A DNA stretch of 64,000 nucleotides from the NCBI RefSeq assembly GCF_049537155.1, contig NZ_JBMVQZ010000006.1, positions 136,534-200,533 of the forward strand, in the 5' to 3' direction. Positions 42,878 through 51,271 of the stretch are shown here, in pieces. The stretch comes from Limisphaera sp049537155 (lineage in GTDB: Bacteria > Verrucomicrobiota > Verrucomicrobiia > Limisphaerales > Limisphaeraceae). The translations under genes were made by a program, and so were the position numbers. The notes beneath the pieces were generated by a model. The model did no database searches and was not told the DNA's origin. It worked only from the letters and a program-made list of their open reading frames with translations. How positions within the stretch are numbered: the first letter of the stretch is position 1; every line of letters starts with the position of its first letter.

Positions 42878-43818
42878 ATGCGCAGGTGAGTGGTTCGCTC
42901 GGTTCGGCACAAAATGCGCCCGGCCGCCTCCCCAGCCGGGAAAAGGTCGTCAACGTCCCCAACGGTTGGCTCATGCTCGGCGTGAACCTGTTGCTCCTGT
43001 CCGGCTCCGCCTGGCTGCTCTACAGCGCCATCCGTGCCGGTGTCACAGGCCAGTTCCCCGTCGTCCGGTTTCTCTCCAGCCTGGTGTTCCTGGGTCTGAC
43101 GGGGCTGATGTTCTCGGGCCACTTCACCCTGCAACCGAATCAGTCGCGGGTGTTGATCCTCTTCGGAGCCTATCACGGCACGGTCAAACAGAGCGGGTTT
43201 CACTGGGCCAACCCTTTTTACAGCCGGGGGACCAAGGTCTCCCTGCGCGCCCACAACACGTCCACCGAAAGGCTCAAGGTGAACGACAAGCGGGGCAACC
43301 CCATCGAAATCGCCGCCGTGGTGGTCTGGCGCGTGGAGGACACCGCGCGCGCCATGTTCGATGTGGAGGATTATCACCAGTACGTGGACGTGCAGAGCGA
43401 GGCTGCCGTCCGGCAACTGGCCTCGGCCTATCCGTACGATCAGACCGAGGAGGGCGAGGTGGCCCTCAGGAGCCATGCCACGGAGATCGCGGCGGATCTG
43501 CAGGCGGAGCTGCAGCGACGGCTGGCCATCGCCGGCGTGGAGGTCGTCGAGGCACGCATCACCCACCTGGCCTACGCGCCGGAGATCGCCCAGGCCATGC
43601 TGCGGCGGCAGCAGGCCGAGGCGGTGATCGCGGCACGGCAGAAGATCGTGCAGGGCGCGGTGAGCATGGTGGAGATGGCCCTTCACGACCTGGCCTCCCG
43701 CAACGTCGTGGCCCTGGACGACGATCGTCGCGCGGCCATGGTGAGCAACCTGCTGGTGGTCCTGTGCGGCGAGGCCGGCGTGACCCCGGTGGTGAATACG
43801 GGCACACTCTACACGTGA
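42874..43818 (+). CDS. SPFH/Band 7 (stomatin-like) membrane protein
   Basis: 314 residues. Two adjacent hydrophobic helices (LMLGVNLLLLSGSAWLLYSAI and FLSSLVFLGLTGLMFSG) precede an SPFH domain: FTLQPNQSRVLILFGAYHGTVKQSGFHWANPFY, RAHNTSTERLKVNDKRGNPIEIAAVVVWRVEDTARAMFDVEDYHQYVDVQSEAAVRQLASAYPYD, then a helical tail LQRRLAIAGVEVVEARITHLAYAPEIAQAMLRRQQAEAVIAARQKIVQGA. SPFH proteins assemble into large rings or cages that organise membrane domains and proteases. First gene of a three-gene operon; 65 bases separate it from the PH-like gene. The start codon lies inside an operator box. Confidence 0.92.
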   Translation: MNAQVSGSLGSAQNAPGRLPSREKVVNVPNGWLMLGVNLLLLSGSAWLLYSAIRAGVTGQFPVVRFLSSLVFLGLTGLMFSGHFTLQPNQSRVLILFGAYHGTVKQSGFHWANPFYSRGTKVSLRAHNTSTERLKVNDKRGNPIEIAAVVVWRVEDTARAMFDVEDYHQYVDVQSEAAVRQLASAYPYDQTEEGEVALRSHATEIAADLQAELQRRLAIAGVEVVEARITHLAYAPEIAQAMLRRQQAEAVIAARQKIVQGAVSMVEMALHDLASRNVVALDDDRRAAMVSNLLVVLCGEAGVTPVVNTGTLYT

Positions 43819-43883
43819 AACGGCTCATCCGAACGGGACAACCGACGCCCGCACGGGCGCACCCGCTCACGCAACACTGATTC

Positions 43884-44420
43884 ATGAACCGTTCCCTGCC
43901 ACAGTATGAAGCTCGGGAGTTCGGCGCACCGTGGGGATGGGGCAACCGCCTCACCACGGCTGCGTTGTTGCTGGTGCTCATCGTGATCCCGGTGACGGTG
44001 GCGCAGGCACCCAAACACCGGTCGCAGCCCTGGGCGTGGGTGGGCGTCGGGCTGATCTGGTTCATCCTGGGCCTGTGCGCGCTGTACAGCGTGCGCGGCT
44101 ACGCCCTGCGCCACGGGCAACTGTGGATCCGGCGTTCGTTCTGGTGGACGCGGATCCCGCTGACCGGGCTGGTTTCGGCCCGGGTGGATCCGGACGCCCT
44201 TCGGGGAGCGGTGCGCCTGTGGGGCATGGCGGGTTTCATGGCCATGGTGGGTTGGTTTTACAGCAAGCGCCTGGGCCGGTTTCGTGCCTGGGTGACGGAC
44301 TCGAGCCGTTGCGTGGTGCTGGAGTTCGAGGATCGTACGGTGGTGATCAGTCCGGACGATCCGCACGCCTTCGTGCGGGCGCTCGGATTTGAGTCGGAAC
44401 CGGTGCGCAAGCAGTTCTGA
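43884..44420 (+). CDS. Two-helix membrane protein with PH-like domain
   Basis: 178 residues of no firmly recognised family. A short polar N-terminus (PQYEAREFGAPWGWGNR) is followed by two membrane helices (AALLLVLIVIPVTVAQA; WVGVGLIWFILGLCALYSV). The rest alternates beta strands: GYALRHGQLWIRRSFWWTRIPLTGLVSARVDP, FRAWVTDSSRCVVLEFEDRTVVISPDDPHAFVRAL, the usual form of bacterial PH-like domains (YdbS/bPH type). In the family, the closing sentence 'VVISPDDPHAFV' is typical. It overlaps the RHH gene by one base (TGATG) and follows the SPFH gene, so all three are one operon; a role as partner or membrane adaptor of the SPFH ring is an inference. Confidence 0.65.
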   Translation: MNRSLPQYEAREFGAPWGWGNRLTTAALLLVLIVIPVTVAQAPKHRSQPWAWVGVGLIWFILGLCALYSVRGYALRHGQLWIRRSFWWTRIPLTGLVSARVDPDALRGAVRLWGMAGFMAMVGWFYSKRLGRFRAWVTDSSRCVVLEFEDRTVVISPDDPHAFVRALGFESEPVRKQF

Positions 44421-44632
44421 TGGCGGGGCGAAAGGCATTTCTGCTGCGCGTGGATCCCGAACTGTTGCGGGAGCTGGAGGCGTGGGCCCAGCAGGAGTTG
44501 CGCAGTCTCAACGGACAGATCGAATACCTTCTCCGCCAGGCGGTGCAGCAACGGCGGCGTCGCCTGCTGCAGCAGCGACAAACGGACGGGACCCCTTCGG
44601 ACCCGGGGCCCGGGGGCGCGGACAAGGTGTGA
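44420..44632 (+). CDS. Ribbon-helix-helix (Arc/CopG-type) DNA-binding protein
   Basis: 70 residues. An N-terminal strand (KAFLLRVDPELL) and two helices with RSLNGQIEYLLRQAV match the Arc-like RHH fold, in which the strands of a dimer form a sheet in the major groove. A basic, Gln-rich tail (QQRRRRLLQQRQ) follows. It starts at the last base of the preceding stop and ends 24 bases before the stop of the convergent GH106-like gene. The likely target is the operon's own promoter, where three boxes spaced by 11 bases fit cooperative binding of RHH dimers. No toxin gene is adjacent, so it does not look like half of a toxin-antitoxin pair. Confidence 0.8.
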   Translation: MAGRKAFLLRVDPELLRELEAWAQQELRSLNGQIEYLLRQAVQQRRRRLLQQRQTDGTPSDPGPGGADKV

Positions 44633-44656
44633 ACCCGCGCACGGACCGCCACCAAA

Positions 44657-47600
44657 TCACCCGCCGTCCAAACTTCCGGTCCTTCCGGCGTCGAATCGGA
44701 CCTTTTCATCCGCCGGCACGGGCGCCAGAAGCCGGACCGGACCGAAAAGGCCCGACCGCATCAGCGGCGTTTCCGGTGTGAACTTCCGGATGTTGGTTCG
44801 GGTGCGGCGTTGATCGGGCGGGAGCGCGGCGTCGCCGATGAGGCGGTTGGGCCAGAAGTTGACCACCTCGATCACGAGCTGGTTCTGGCCCTGCCGGAGA
44901 GCGGGTGTCAGGCGCACGCGGAAAGGCGGCGCCCATACGATGCCACAGGAGACGCCGTTGAGATGCACCTCCGCCAGCTCGCGCAGGTCGCCCAGATCGA
45001 GCCAGACCTCGGCGGGTTCCGCCGTCCGGGCCTGCGCCCGGTCATCCGGCATCCATCGAAACGTCGTTTCGTACCGTGCGGTGCCGGAATAGTGACGGAT
45101 GTCCGGGTGCGGATGCTCGGTCCAACTGATCAGACGCTCCATGCGCACCTCGGCAATGCCCGACCAGGCGGGATCGAAGCGGACCGTCCATGGCCCGCCG
45201 ATTTCTTGGAGGGTTCGGAACCGCGGATGATTCGGGTGGCCCGTGGGCGGATGCTGCCCGACCGGATACCGGAACACGACGAACCACGAACCGCAGGGCG
45301 CAAATTCCAGGGGCAGCGACACCCGCCCGTCGCGAACCTCGTAATCGGTGGCGAACCGGTGCCCGCCGGTCACCGGATCCCACAGTTCCGGTGCCCGGTC
45401 ACCGACGCGGAAGGTGGCGCGCACGCGTGTGGCGTTGGTGCCGCGGTGCGCGACGAAATAGATGTCCGCCTCATCGGTGCGGCGGTGGATGTAATCGAGA
45501 TCGGCCGGACCGGCCTCCGCCACCGGCTCCCATTCGAAATCCGGCGCGATGCCGAGTTCCTGGAGGACCTGCCGGGCGCCGCGGTCGGCGATGATGCGCC
45601 GCGGCTCGGGACGGCCGCCCTGCAGGCGCGGCGAAGGGGCATCCGGCGGTCCCCAGAGGGCTTCCACGAGCCCTTGGAACTCCTCATCGCAGCGGGGATA
45701 ATCCGTCAAGGTGCCCGGGCTTCTGGGCCGCCGGCCTACTACGATGGCTCCATGGTCCACAAACGCTTTGAGCCGCCGCAGCACCGGCGGCGAGATCACG
45801 CCCAGATCCCGCAACACCAGGACCCGGTAGCTCATGCCGTCGGGCAGCTCGAACCGCCCATTGCGGAATTCCATCCGTTCCAGCAGGACTTCGGCGCTGA
45901 CCACGTCGTAATCGTAGCCGGGCAGGATCCCGGCCGGGTCGCTGCTCTTGAGCTGGGCAAAATTGGGTACGTGATCGCCGTAGTAAAAGGCCACGTCGGC
46001 CACGAAGCGGCCCTGCTGCAGGAGGAACTGGCAGCGGTTGATGTAGTCGAAGAACGGCCGGCCCTTCTCCCACCAGGTGACCAGCGGGTTGAGATGGGTG
46101 CCCGCAAAGTACTGTTGGCCCGGCACGCCCTCACTCTCCGGCGAGCAGACGAACGCGTGCCAGACCAGCAGGTTGAGCCCTTCGGTACAGGCTTTGTCAA
46201 ACGAGGGCTTCAGATTGTCCCACAACGTCTCCTGCCAGTGGGGGCCGATGGTGGTGAACCCTTCGGCCAGGACGAGTCGCCGCCCGTAGGTGTGCGCGGC
46301 GGAGGCCGGTTGTTTTACGAAGAACCGGTTGGCATCCCCCACGCGATGCCGCCATGACCAGGCCCAGAACTCGCTCATGGGCGCGTCGTTGAAGCCGAGG
46401 CATTGCTGGGCATCAATCGGCACGGCATGGGGACCGCCGCTCTCGGGATGGATCAACAGACCCCGGCGATGCGCCCCTTCGCGGAAGAGGCGGTAATGAT
46501 GGTCAATGGCCAGATCACCAAACGTCCGGCGGAAATCGTTGAGAAACCGGTTGCTCTCCTCGCGGCTGTTGACGATCCGGCCGGCCAGCACGGGCAGCCA
46601 GGGGATCGGATCGTACCCGCGCCGGCGCCGGAATTCCCGGGGCAGGGTGGGGGTCCAGTTGGCGACCTCGACCTCCCAACTGTCGGTGTGCAGGTATTTC
46701 AGGGTGCGCCCGACGTGCGGGCCGGCATGGTCGAGCAGTTTTTCCACCACGGCATCCCAGTAGCGACGGAAGGCACCGTCGTCGAACGGATCAATGGCGT
46801 AACCTTCCCATCCCTCGCTGCAAGTGGATACGTAGCAGTGATCGTTGAGTGTGCATCCCAGGCGCAGGATCTCCCATTCCCCCTCCGGCACCGCCCAATG
46901 GAGTTTTCCTTCGCTGTCCATTTGCGCGCTCAGATCGCGCACCGTCTCCGCCCGGAGATCCTCCTCCCCCGGCACGCCCGGCCACTCCTCGAACAGCGGT
47001 TTGGAATCCGGCGCCGAGAACGGTTCCAGGGCCCGGTGCATGGCCTTTTGCGCCCAGTTCTTCAAGGGACGGGCCCGCGCGGCCGCCTGCGGGATCGTAC
47101 CTTCGGCGCTTTCCAGCCAGAGTTCGGCCACCTGAACATTGCGCGCTGCCCGGGGAAACCGCGGATCGCGGGAGCCCAAAAACGCGATCCGCACGGCCCG
47201 CACGCGCAGAGGCTCGAGCTCGATCCGGGTCGGCCCCTCGCGCGCCACCCGAAACCGCCGGTGGGGCCGGAAATCCTCGCCCGTCTCGGACACCAGCAGT
47301 TCGGCCTCCCGGGGTCCGTAGCCCGGGCGGGGCAGCAGACCCACCGCATGGATCTCCACCGGTTCCCGCAGCTTCAGCTCCAACCACTCCGGCCGGCGCG
47401 GATGCGGCCCGTCGCCCGGCGCGGCACCGTCCGACACCCACCAGGTTTCCGGATCTCCGTCGAGCGCCTGCCCGGGCGGATAGGCAGCCTGATGTGAGCT
47501 GGCGGACACTTCGGGCTGCTCCGCGGTGCCGGTGGCCTCCGGGCGGCGCAGGGGATAGCCCAGCACGTAAAGATCCCGGTAATAACCGTCGCGCGACTCG

Positions 47601-48190
47601 GGCCGGGGCAACGCCAGCACCGCGTTGGTGGGCCCCTTCACACGCGTGAAACTCCACACCACCTTTTTGGGCGCGTCATCCGGCGGGACCATCGGCCCGC
47701 CGAGGTTCCATCCGCTCTGGATGTTCAGGCTGATTTCCAATCCCAGGCGCGCCGCCTCATCCAGCGTGTGACGGAAGAGCCTCAGCCATTCCCCGGAAAG
47801 AAAGGTCGGTCCGTGCGGCACCCGCGCGTTGCCGTCCTGGTTGGAACCGTCGGCATCGCACAGGATCGCACCGCCGAATCCCTTGGCCTTCATCTCTTCC
47901 AGGTCCCGGGTGATGGCCTCGGCCGTCACGTTGCCGTTCAACCACCACCAGTAGGCGCGCAGGCGAGCCTCCGGCGGGGGATCGGCAAAACCGGCCTCCA
48001 GCGGATCGGCTCCTGCATACACGACGCGCGGCCCGACCGCCAGCAGACCGGCGATCATGAACTCGATCACCCTCCGGGCGGGGAACCTGCCACAGAGCGT
48101 GGCCCTCGTGGCGGTCGCGCCGCGGCTGCGCCGACACGGCGACATCTGCCGATCCGAAAGGTGTGGAGACGGACGTTCCGGTGAGCTCAT
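44657..48190 (-). CDS. GH106-like alpha-L-rhamnosidase, exported, with discoidin insert
   Basis: 1177 residues. A long basic N-terminus leads to a signal segment (VIEFMIAGLLAVGPRVVYAGA); the first ATG at 48190 was kept because later ones would lose the basic part. The catalytic barrel begins RAYWWWLNGNVTAEAITRDLEEMKAKGFGGAILCDADG and later has YLHTDSWEVEVANWT and LLIHPESGGPHAVPIDAQQ. An F5/8-type (discoidin) module, EVSASSHQAAYPPGQALDGDPETWW onward, is inserted near residues 225-370. A GH2-like jelly roll closes it (VWLDLGDLRELAEVHLNGVSCGIVWAPPF). GH106 enzymes remove terminal L-rhamnose with inversion. The substrate is probably a rhamnose-bearing polysaccharide; a related deoxysugar cannot be excluded. 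Confidence 0.85.
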   Translation of the reverse strand: MSSPERPSPHLSDRQMSPCRRSRGATATRATLCGRFPARRVIEFMIAGLLAVGPRVVYAGADPLEAGFADPPPEARLRAYWWWLNGNVTAEAITRDLEEMKAKGFGGAILCDADGSNQDGNARVPHGPTFLSGEWLRLFRHTLDEAARLGLEISLNIQSGWNLGGPMVPPDDAPKKVVWSFTRVKGPTNAVLALPRPESRDGYYRDLYVLGYPLRRPEATGTAEQPEVSASSHQAAYPPGQALDGDPETWWVSDGAAPGDGPHPRRPEWLELKLREPVEIHAVGLLPRPGYGPREAELLVSETGEDFRPHRRFRVAREGPTRIELEPLRVRAVRIAFLGSRDPRFPRAARNVQVAELWLESAEGTIPQAAARARPLKNWAQKAMHRALEPFSAPDSKPLFEEWPGVPGEEDLRAETVRDLSAQMDSEGKLHWAVPEGEWEILRLGCTLNDHCYVSTCSEGWEGYAIDPFDDGAFRRYWDAVVEKLLDHAGPHVGRTLKYLHTDSWEVEVANWTPTLPREFRRRRGYDPIPWLPVLAGRIVNSREESNRFLNDFRRTFGDLAIDHHYRLFREGAHRRGLLIHPESGGPHAVPIDAQQCLGFNDAPMSEFWAWSWRHRVGDANRFFVKQPASAAHTYGRRLVLAEGFTTIGPHWQETLWDNLKPSFDKACTEGLNLLVWHAFVCSPESEGVPGQQYFAGTHLNPLVTWWEKGRPFFDYINRCQFLLQQGRFVADVAFYYGDHVPNFAQLKSSDPAGILPGYDYDVVSAEVLLERMEFRNGRFELPDGMSYRVLVLRDLGVISPPVLRRLKAFVDHGAIVVGRRPRSPGTLTDYPRCDEEFQGLVEALWGPPDAPSPRLQGGRPEPRRIIADRGARQVLQELGIAPDFEWEPVAEAGPADLDYIHRRTDEADIYFVAHRGTNATRVRATFRVGDRAPELWDPVTGGHRFATDYEVRDGRVSLPLEFAPCGSWFVVFRYPVGQHPPTGHPNHPRFRTLQEIGGPWTVRFDPAWSGIAEVRMERLISWTEHPHPDIRHYSGTARYETTFRWMPDDRAQARTAEPAEVWLDLGDLRELAEVHLNGVSCGIVWAPPFRVRLTPALRQGQNQLVIEVVNFWPNRLIGDAALPPDQRRTRTNIRKFTPETPLMRSGLFGPVRLLAPVPADEKVRFDAGRTGSLDGG

Positions 48191-48211
48191 GACGGACTTC
48201 GATCTAAACGG

Positions 48212-51118
48212 TCAGCGATCGAACTGCAATTGGTATCGAAGCTGGTAAAACCGGGCACCGGGTTCGATGGGAAAGGCAACCTCCCAAACCTCGCGACCTT
48301 CGGCCGACTGCAACAAGGTCCGCCGCAGCGGTTCCGCCGGCGTCCAGTCCACCAGGTTCGTGGATCTCAGAATCGTCTCGGTAAGGCCCGGCGTCTCCGC
48401 CCTCCGGACCCACACCCAGCTTACTTGATCCGGGGTGCGCCGACCCGGGCTCCAACCGGACGCGACGGACTCGGGATCCAGCGGGTCGGTCCCCGCCACG
48501 TATTCGACCAGATTGGGCGACCGGTCCTGGTCGGGATCGGCCTGCGGATCGACGTTTTCCGGCTGCTCCCGTGCAGACGGCGGGAAGGCGTTCAAGAGCC
48601 AGTCGCCGTAGGTCCCCGGGCGGGCGCGCTCGGTGAAGGTCAGTTCGGCCACCTGAACGTTGCGCGGCTGATTCGTGTTGCCCCGGTCATAGGCGCCGAG
48701 CATCACCCAGATCGCGTTGGTCACCCGCATGGGCGGGTCCAGCGTGAGCTGCAGCGGCGCATCCGGTGGGACGGATCCCTCGTAGACGAGCTGTCCTCCC
48801 GCGGGCGGGCCTCCGCCCGGCACCGGTTCCGGCACGTTGGCCAGGAACCGGACCCGGCTCGGCCCGTAGCCGCCGTTATCCGTCCTCGGCAACAGCGTGG
48901 CGCCGGAAAGCGCCACCTCACGGTCCCAGGCCACCCAGAGCCACTCCGCACGATTGGTCGGACCGTAGAGCGAAACCCAGAAGGTGTCCGTGCGACCGTC
49001 CAACGTCCGGTCGAAGGTGTAGGTCCCCTGTGTGGACGAAGCCGACCCGCGCACCGGTGCCACCGCGTAAGGCGGAAAGGCCGGCATCCGGGGCAGCGCC
49101 ACCTCCAGCGTGCGCACCTGGTCGTTCCGGCCGCGCCAGCTCAGGCGGGCCGTGTTCGACCGCGTTTCCCAGCCGATCTGCGCCGCCCATGCCTCCAGCT
49201 CCGCAGGCCCGCGCCCGACGATCCAAACCGCATAGCGCGGGCCCGCCGACAGGGCCGGGATGAACCGGAGCGTGTCCTCCGCTGCTCCCGGTATGTTGTA
49301 GTCCGTGGCGGCACGATATTCGAACCAACCGGCCGGCCCGGCCGCCACACCGAAGCGATCGGCCACACAGATCCACGGATTCGTAACGGTCACGGTCAGG
49401 CCGGACCGGTTGGTGATCCACACGACGCCTGCCGACCAAGCCAGGGCGCGTGCCCCGCCGGTGAGCGGATCGTTTTCTATCCCGCAAACGAACGAACCCG
49501 GATCGGCCGGGCCGCCCCCTCCGAGGGGATGCGGCACCTCCACCAGAGCGAACGTTTCGCCGTCGCAAAACACGCGGGCCAGCGTCCAACCGGCCGCGCC
49601 GTTGCTGAGGGCCAGCAGGGCGTCGAAATGGTTCGACGACATCTCCAGCCCCAGCAGCGTGGCCCCGGTGGGAGGACCCCACGTGCCCAGGCCGAGAATC
49701 CCCGGCAGACGCGGCGTGCTCACGAAGGCGTCCTCCGGCACGGACCGCGCCGCCGGTTCCACCACCGCCATGACCCGGTCCGGCTTGTAGCTGACCGAAA
49801 ACGAGCCGCGCACAGAGCGCAGGTGCAAGACCTGCACGTCCGGAAGATGCAGGACGACTTCCGCTGGCGGCACGGTGGTCCCCGTGGGATGTTCATTGAC
49901 CCGACTGTGGAGCCAGGCAATGGCCGTGCGCCGCGCTTCCACCGCTTCCCGGTAGAAACCTCCTCCGCTGGGACCGACGAAGCTGCCGTCGCCATTGATC
50001 CGCTGGCGGTACCGCACCAATTGGGCGACGCGCTCGTGCGCCCATCGGGCCAGCGGGTCATCGAAATGCGTCGCCAGCCAGGCCAGGTAACTGTTGTGCT
50101 CGAAATCGTGCAGCTCCCAGTCCAAACCCGCCGGATAGGCAAAATCGCCCGAGTCCAGCAACAACGGCGCCAATACGCGATGCCACACCGCCAACACGTT
50201 GTGCTCGGCGAAAGGCTGGAGCTCGGCGGCCACCGCCGGATTGGCCAACCGGGCCATCAACAGCGAATCGCCCAACGACATGCCGCCCACCATCTGATAC
50301 GTGGGATGAAAGAACCCGTGGTTCTCGAGTGCGTAACCGGGGTACAGCGTGGCCGTGGTGATCCAGGCCGCCAACGGATCCGCGCTGCTGTCTGGCACTG
50401 TGTAAGTGTTCACCAGGTACCGCTTGGCCGCCTCCAGCCAGATCGGAGCCCGGGGATGGTCGCTCAACCAGGCGGCGCCGAGGGCGAGCACGTTGCTGTT
50501 CCAGCCATTTTCCTCCGATTTCGTGTCGCTGACGTAACCCGAGGCGGGCGGGATGCCCGCCCGGTGGTCGCATTCGTCCGCCAGCACACGCCGCACCCGC
50601 GCCACCGTGTTGGACGGCAGCCGGTCTTCCACCAGCAAACAGGCCAGCCCCATCGAACCGGCCCACATCGCCGTCTGCCAGCCGTGACCCCAGCGGCGAC
50701 CGTCCCGCGCCAGGCCGGATCCCGTCAGGTGCGTCTCCGCCGCATAGTCCAGGGCTTGCCGGATCCGGTCCATACGGCGCGCATTCTCGGCGCTGTCCGG
50801 CTCCGCATACACGAGCGTGGCGTAGGCCACCGCGATACCGCACGAACCCCGAATGCCGCCGTTGCCGCTGCTGTTGCCGTCCCCCCAATAACCGGTCTGC
50901 GGTGGTGCACCGGCGTGGGTGGCCTGGCGCCACACGCCCTCAGCATATCGCTCGAAATCCCGGAGCGCCTCGAGATACAGCGGATGCGCCCCGGCAGGAC
51001 GCCAGGCCAGGAGCACAACCGGCCAAAGGACCGCGCCAGGCCGCCATCCCTTCCCGGACCGGCGCCGCCCGACCGCACGGACCGACAGCGGCGCCCCGCG
51101 AAGAGCACCCGAATCCAA
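48212..51118 (-). CDS. Exported alpha-toroid protein with discoidin domain (polysaccharide lyase-like)
   Basis: About 968 residues. A terminator hairpin at 51191-51243 lies inside the longest frame, so the true start must be downstream of it; TTG 51118 gives a basic n-region and hydrophobic core ending RPAGAHP. The N-terminal half (WGDGNSSGNGGIRGSCGIAVAYATLVY, WGHGWQTAMWAGSMGLACLL, DTKSEENGWNSNVLALGAAWL, WELHDFEHNSYLAWLATHFDD) is helical, as in alpha/alpha-toroid lyases and GH88-like proteins. A beta region and a discoidin module (GSASSTQGTYTFDRTLDGRTDTFW) follow, then a Ca-binding-like DPDQDRSPNLVEYVAGTDP hinge and a C-terminal 'RSTNLVDWTP...ARFYQLRY' module. The catalytic type is not identified. 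Confidence 0.65.
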   Translation of the reverse strand: MDSGALRGAPLSVRAVGRRRSGKGWRPGAVLWPVVLLAWRPAGAHPLYLEALRDFERYAEGVWRQATHAGAPPQTGYWGDGNSSGNGGIRGSCGIAVAYATLVYAEPDSAENARRMDRIRQALDYAAETHLTGSGLARDGRRWGHGWQTAMWAGSMGLACLLVEDRLPSNTVARVRRVLADECDHRAGIPPASGYVSDTKSEENGWNSNVLALGAAWLSDHPRAPIWLEAAKRYLVNTYTVPDSSADPLAAWITTATLYPGYALENHGFFHPTYQMVGGMSLGDSLLMARLANPAVAAELQPFAEHNVLAVWHRVLAPLLLDSGDFAYPAGLDWELHDFEHNSYLAWLATHFDDPLARWAHERVAQLVRYRQRINGDGSFVGPSGGGFYREAVEARRTAIAWLHSRVNEHPTGTTVPPAEVVLHLPDVQVLHLRSVRGSFSVSYKPDRVMAVVEPAARSVPEDAFVSTPRLPGILGLGTWGPPTGATLLGLEMSSNHFDALLALSNGAAGWTLARVFCDGETFALVEVPHPLGGGGPADPGSFVCGIENDPLTGGARALAWSAGVVWITNRSGLTVTVTNPWICVADRFGVAAGPAGWFEYRAATDYNIPGAAEDTLRFIPALSAGPRYAVWIVGRGPAELEAWAAQIGWETRSNTARLSWRGRNDQVRTLEVALPRMPAFPPYAVAPVRGSASSTQGTYTFDRTLDGRTDTFWVSLYGPTNRAEWLWVAWDREVALSGATLLPRTDNGGYGPSRVRFLANVPEPVPGGGPPAGGQLVYEGSVPPDAPLQLTLDPPMRVTNAIWVMLGAYDRGNTNQPRNVQVAELTFTERARPGTYGDWLLNAFPPSAREQPENVDPQADPDQDRSPNLVEYVAGTDPLDPESVASGWSPGRRTPDQVSWVWVRRAETPGLTETILRSTNLVDWTPAEPLRRTLLQSAEGREVWEVAFPIEPGARFYQLRYQLQFDR

Positions 51119-51190
51119 GCCATCAGACCTGTCCGGTGGGGCCTGAAGCGGGCTGGTTGCAACGAACCACACGGCGGAAGATCGAAACAA

Positions 51191-51243
51191 AAGGGCCGTC
51201 CGACGCGGGCGTCCGTCGAGGGGCGCCGGACCGGACGGCCCTT
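51191..51243 (-). terminator. Intrinsic terminator after the PEP-CTERM gene
   Basis: Read on the minus strand, a 12-base perfect stem (AAGGGCCGTCCG / CGGACGGCCCTT) encloses a 29-base loop that itself contains a GACGC/GCGTC pairing, followed by TTTTGTTT. It begins 29 bases after the PEP-CTERM stop and separates that gene from the 48212-51118 gene. Confidence 0.85.
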
Positions 51244-51271
51244 CCCGGAGATTCAATGATTGCCGGATGGC

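Noticed and set aside
44420..44632. RHH protein as an antitoxin of a toxin-antitoxin pair
   Set aside because: No toxin-like gene is adjacent; the upstream partner has two membrane helices and a PH-like domain, and the downstream gene is a convergent glycosidase.
48230..51259. A 1009-codon plus-strand frame opposite the alpha-toroid protein
   Set aside because: Antisense of a gene with signal peptide and discoidin module; the translation has the Arg-rich character of shadows in GC-rich DNA.
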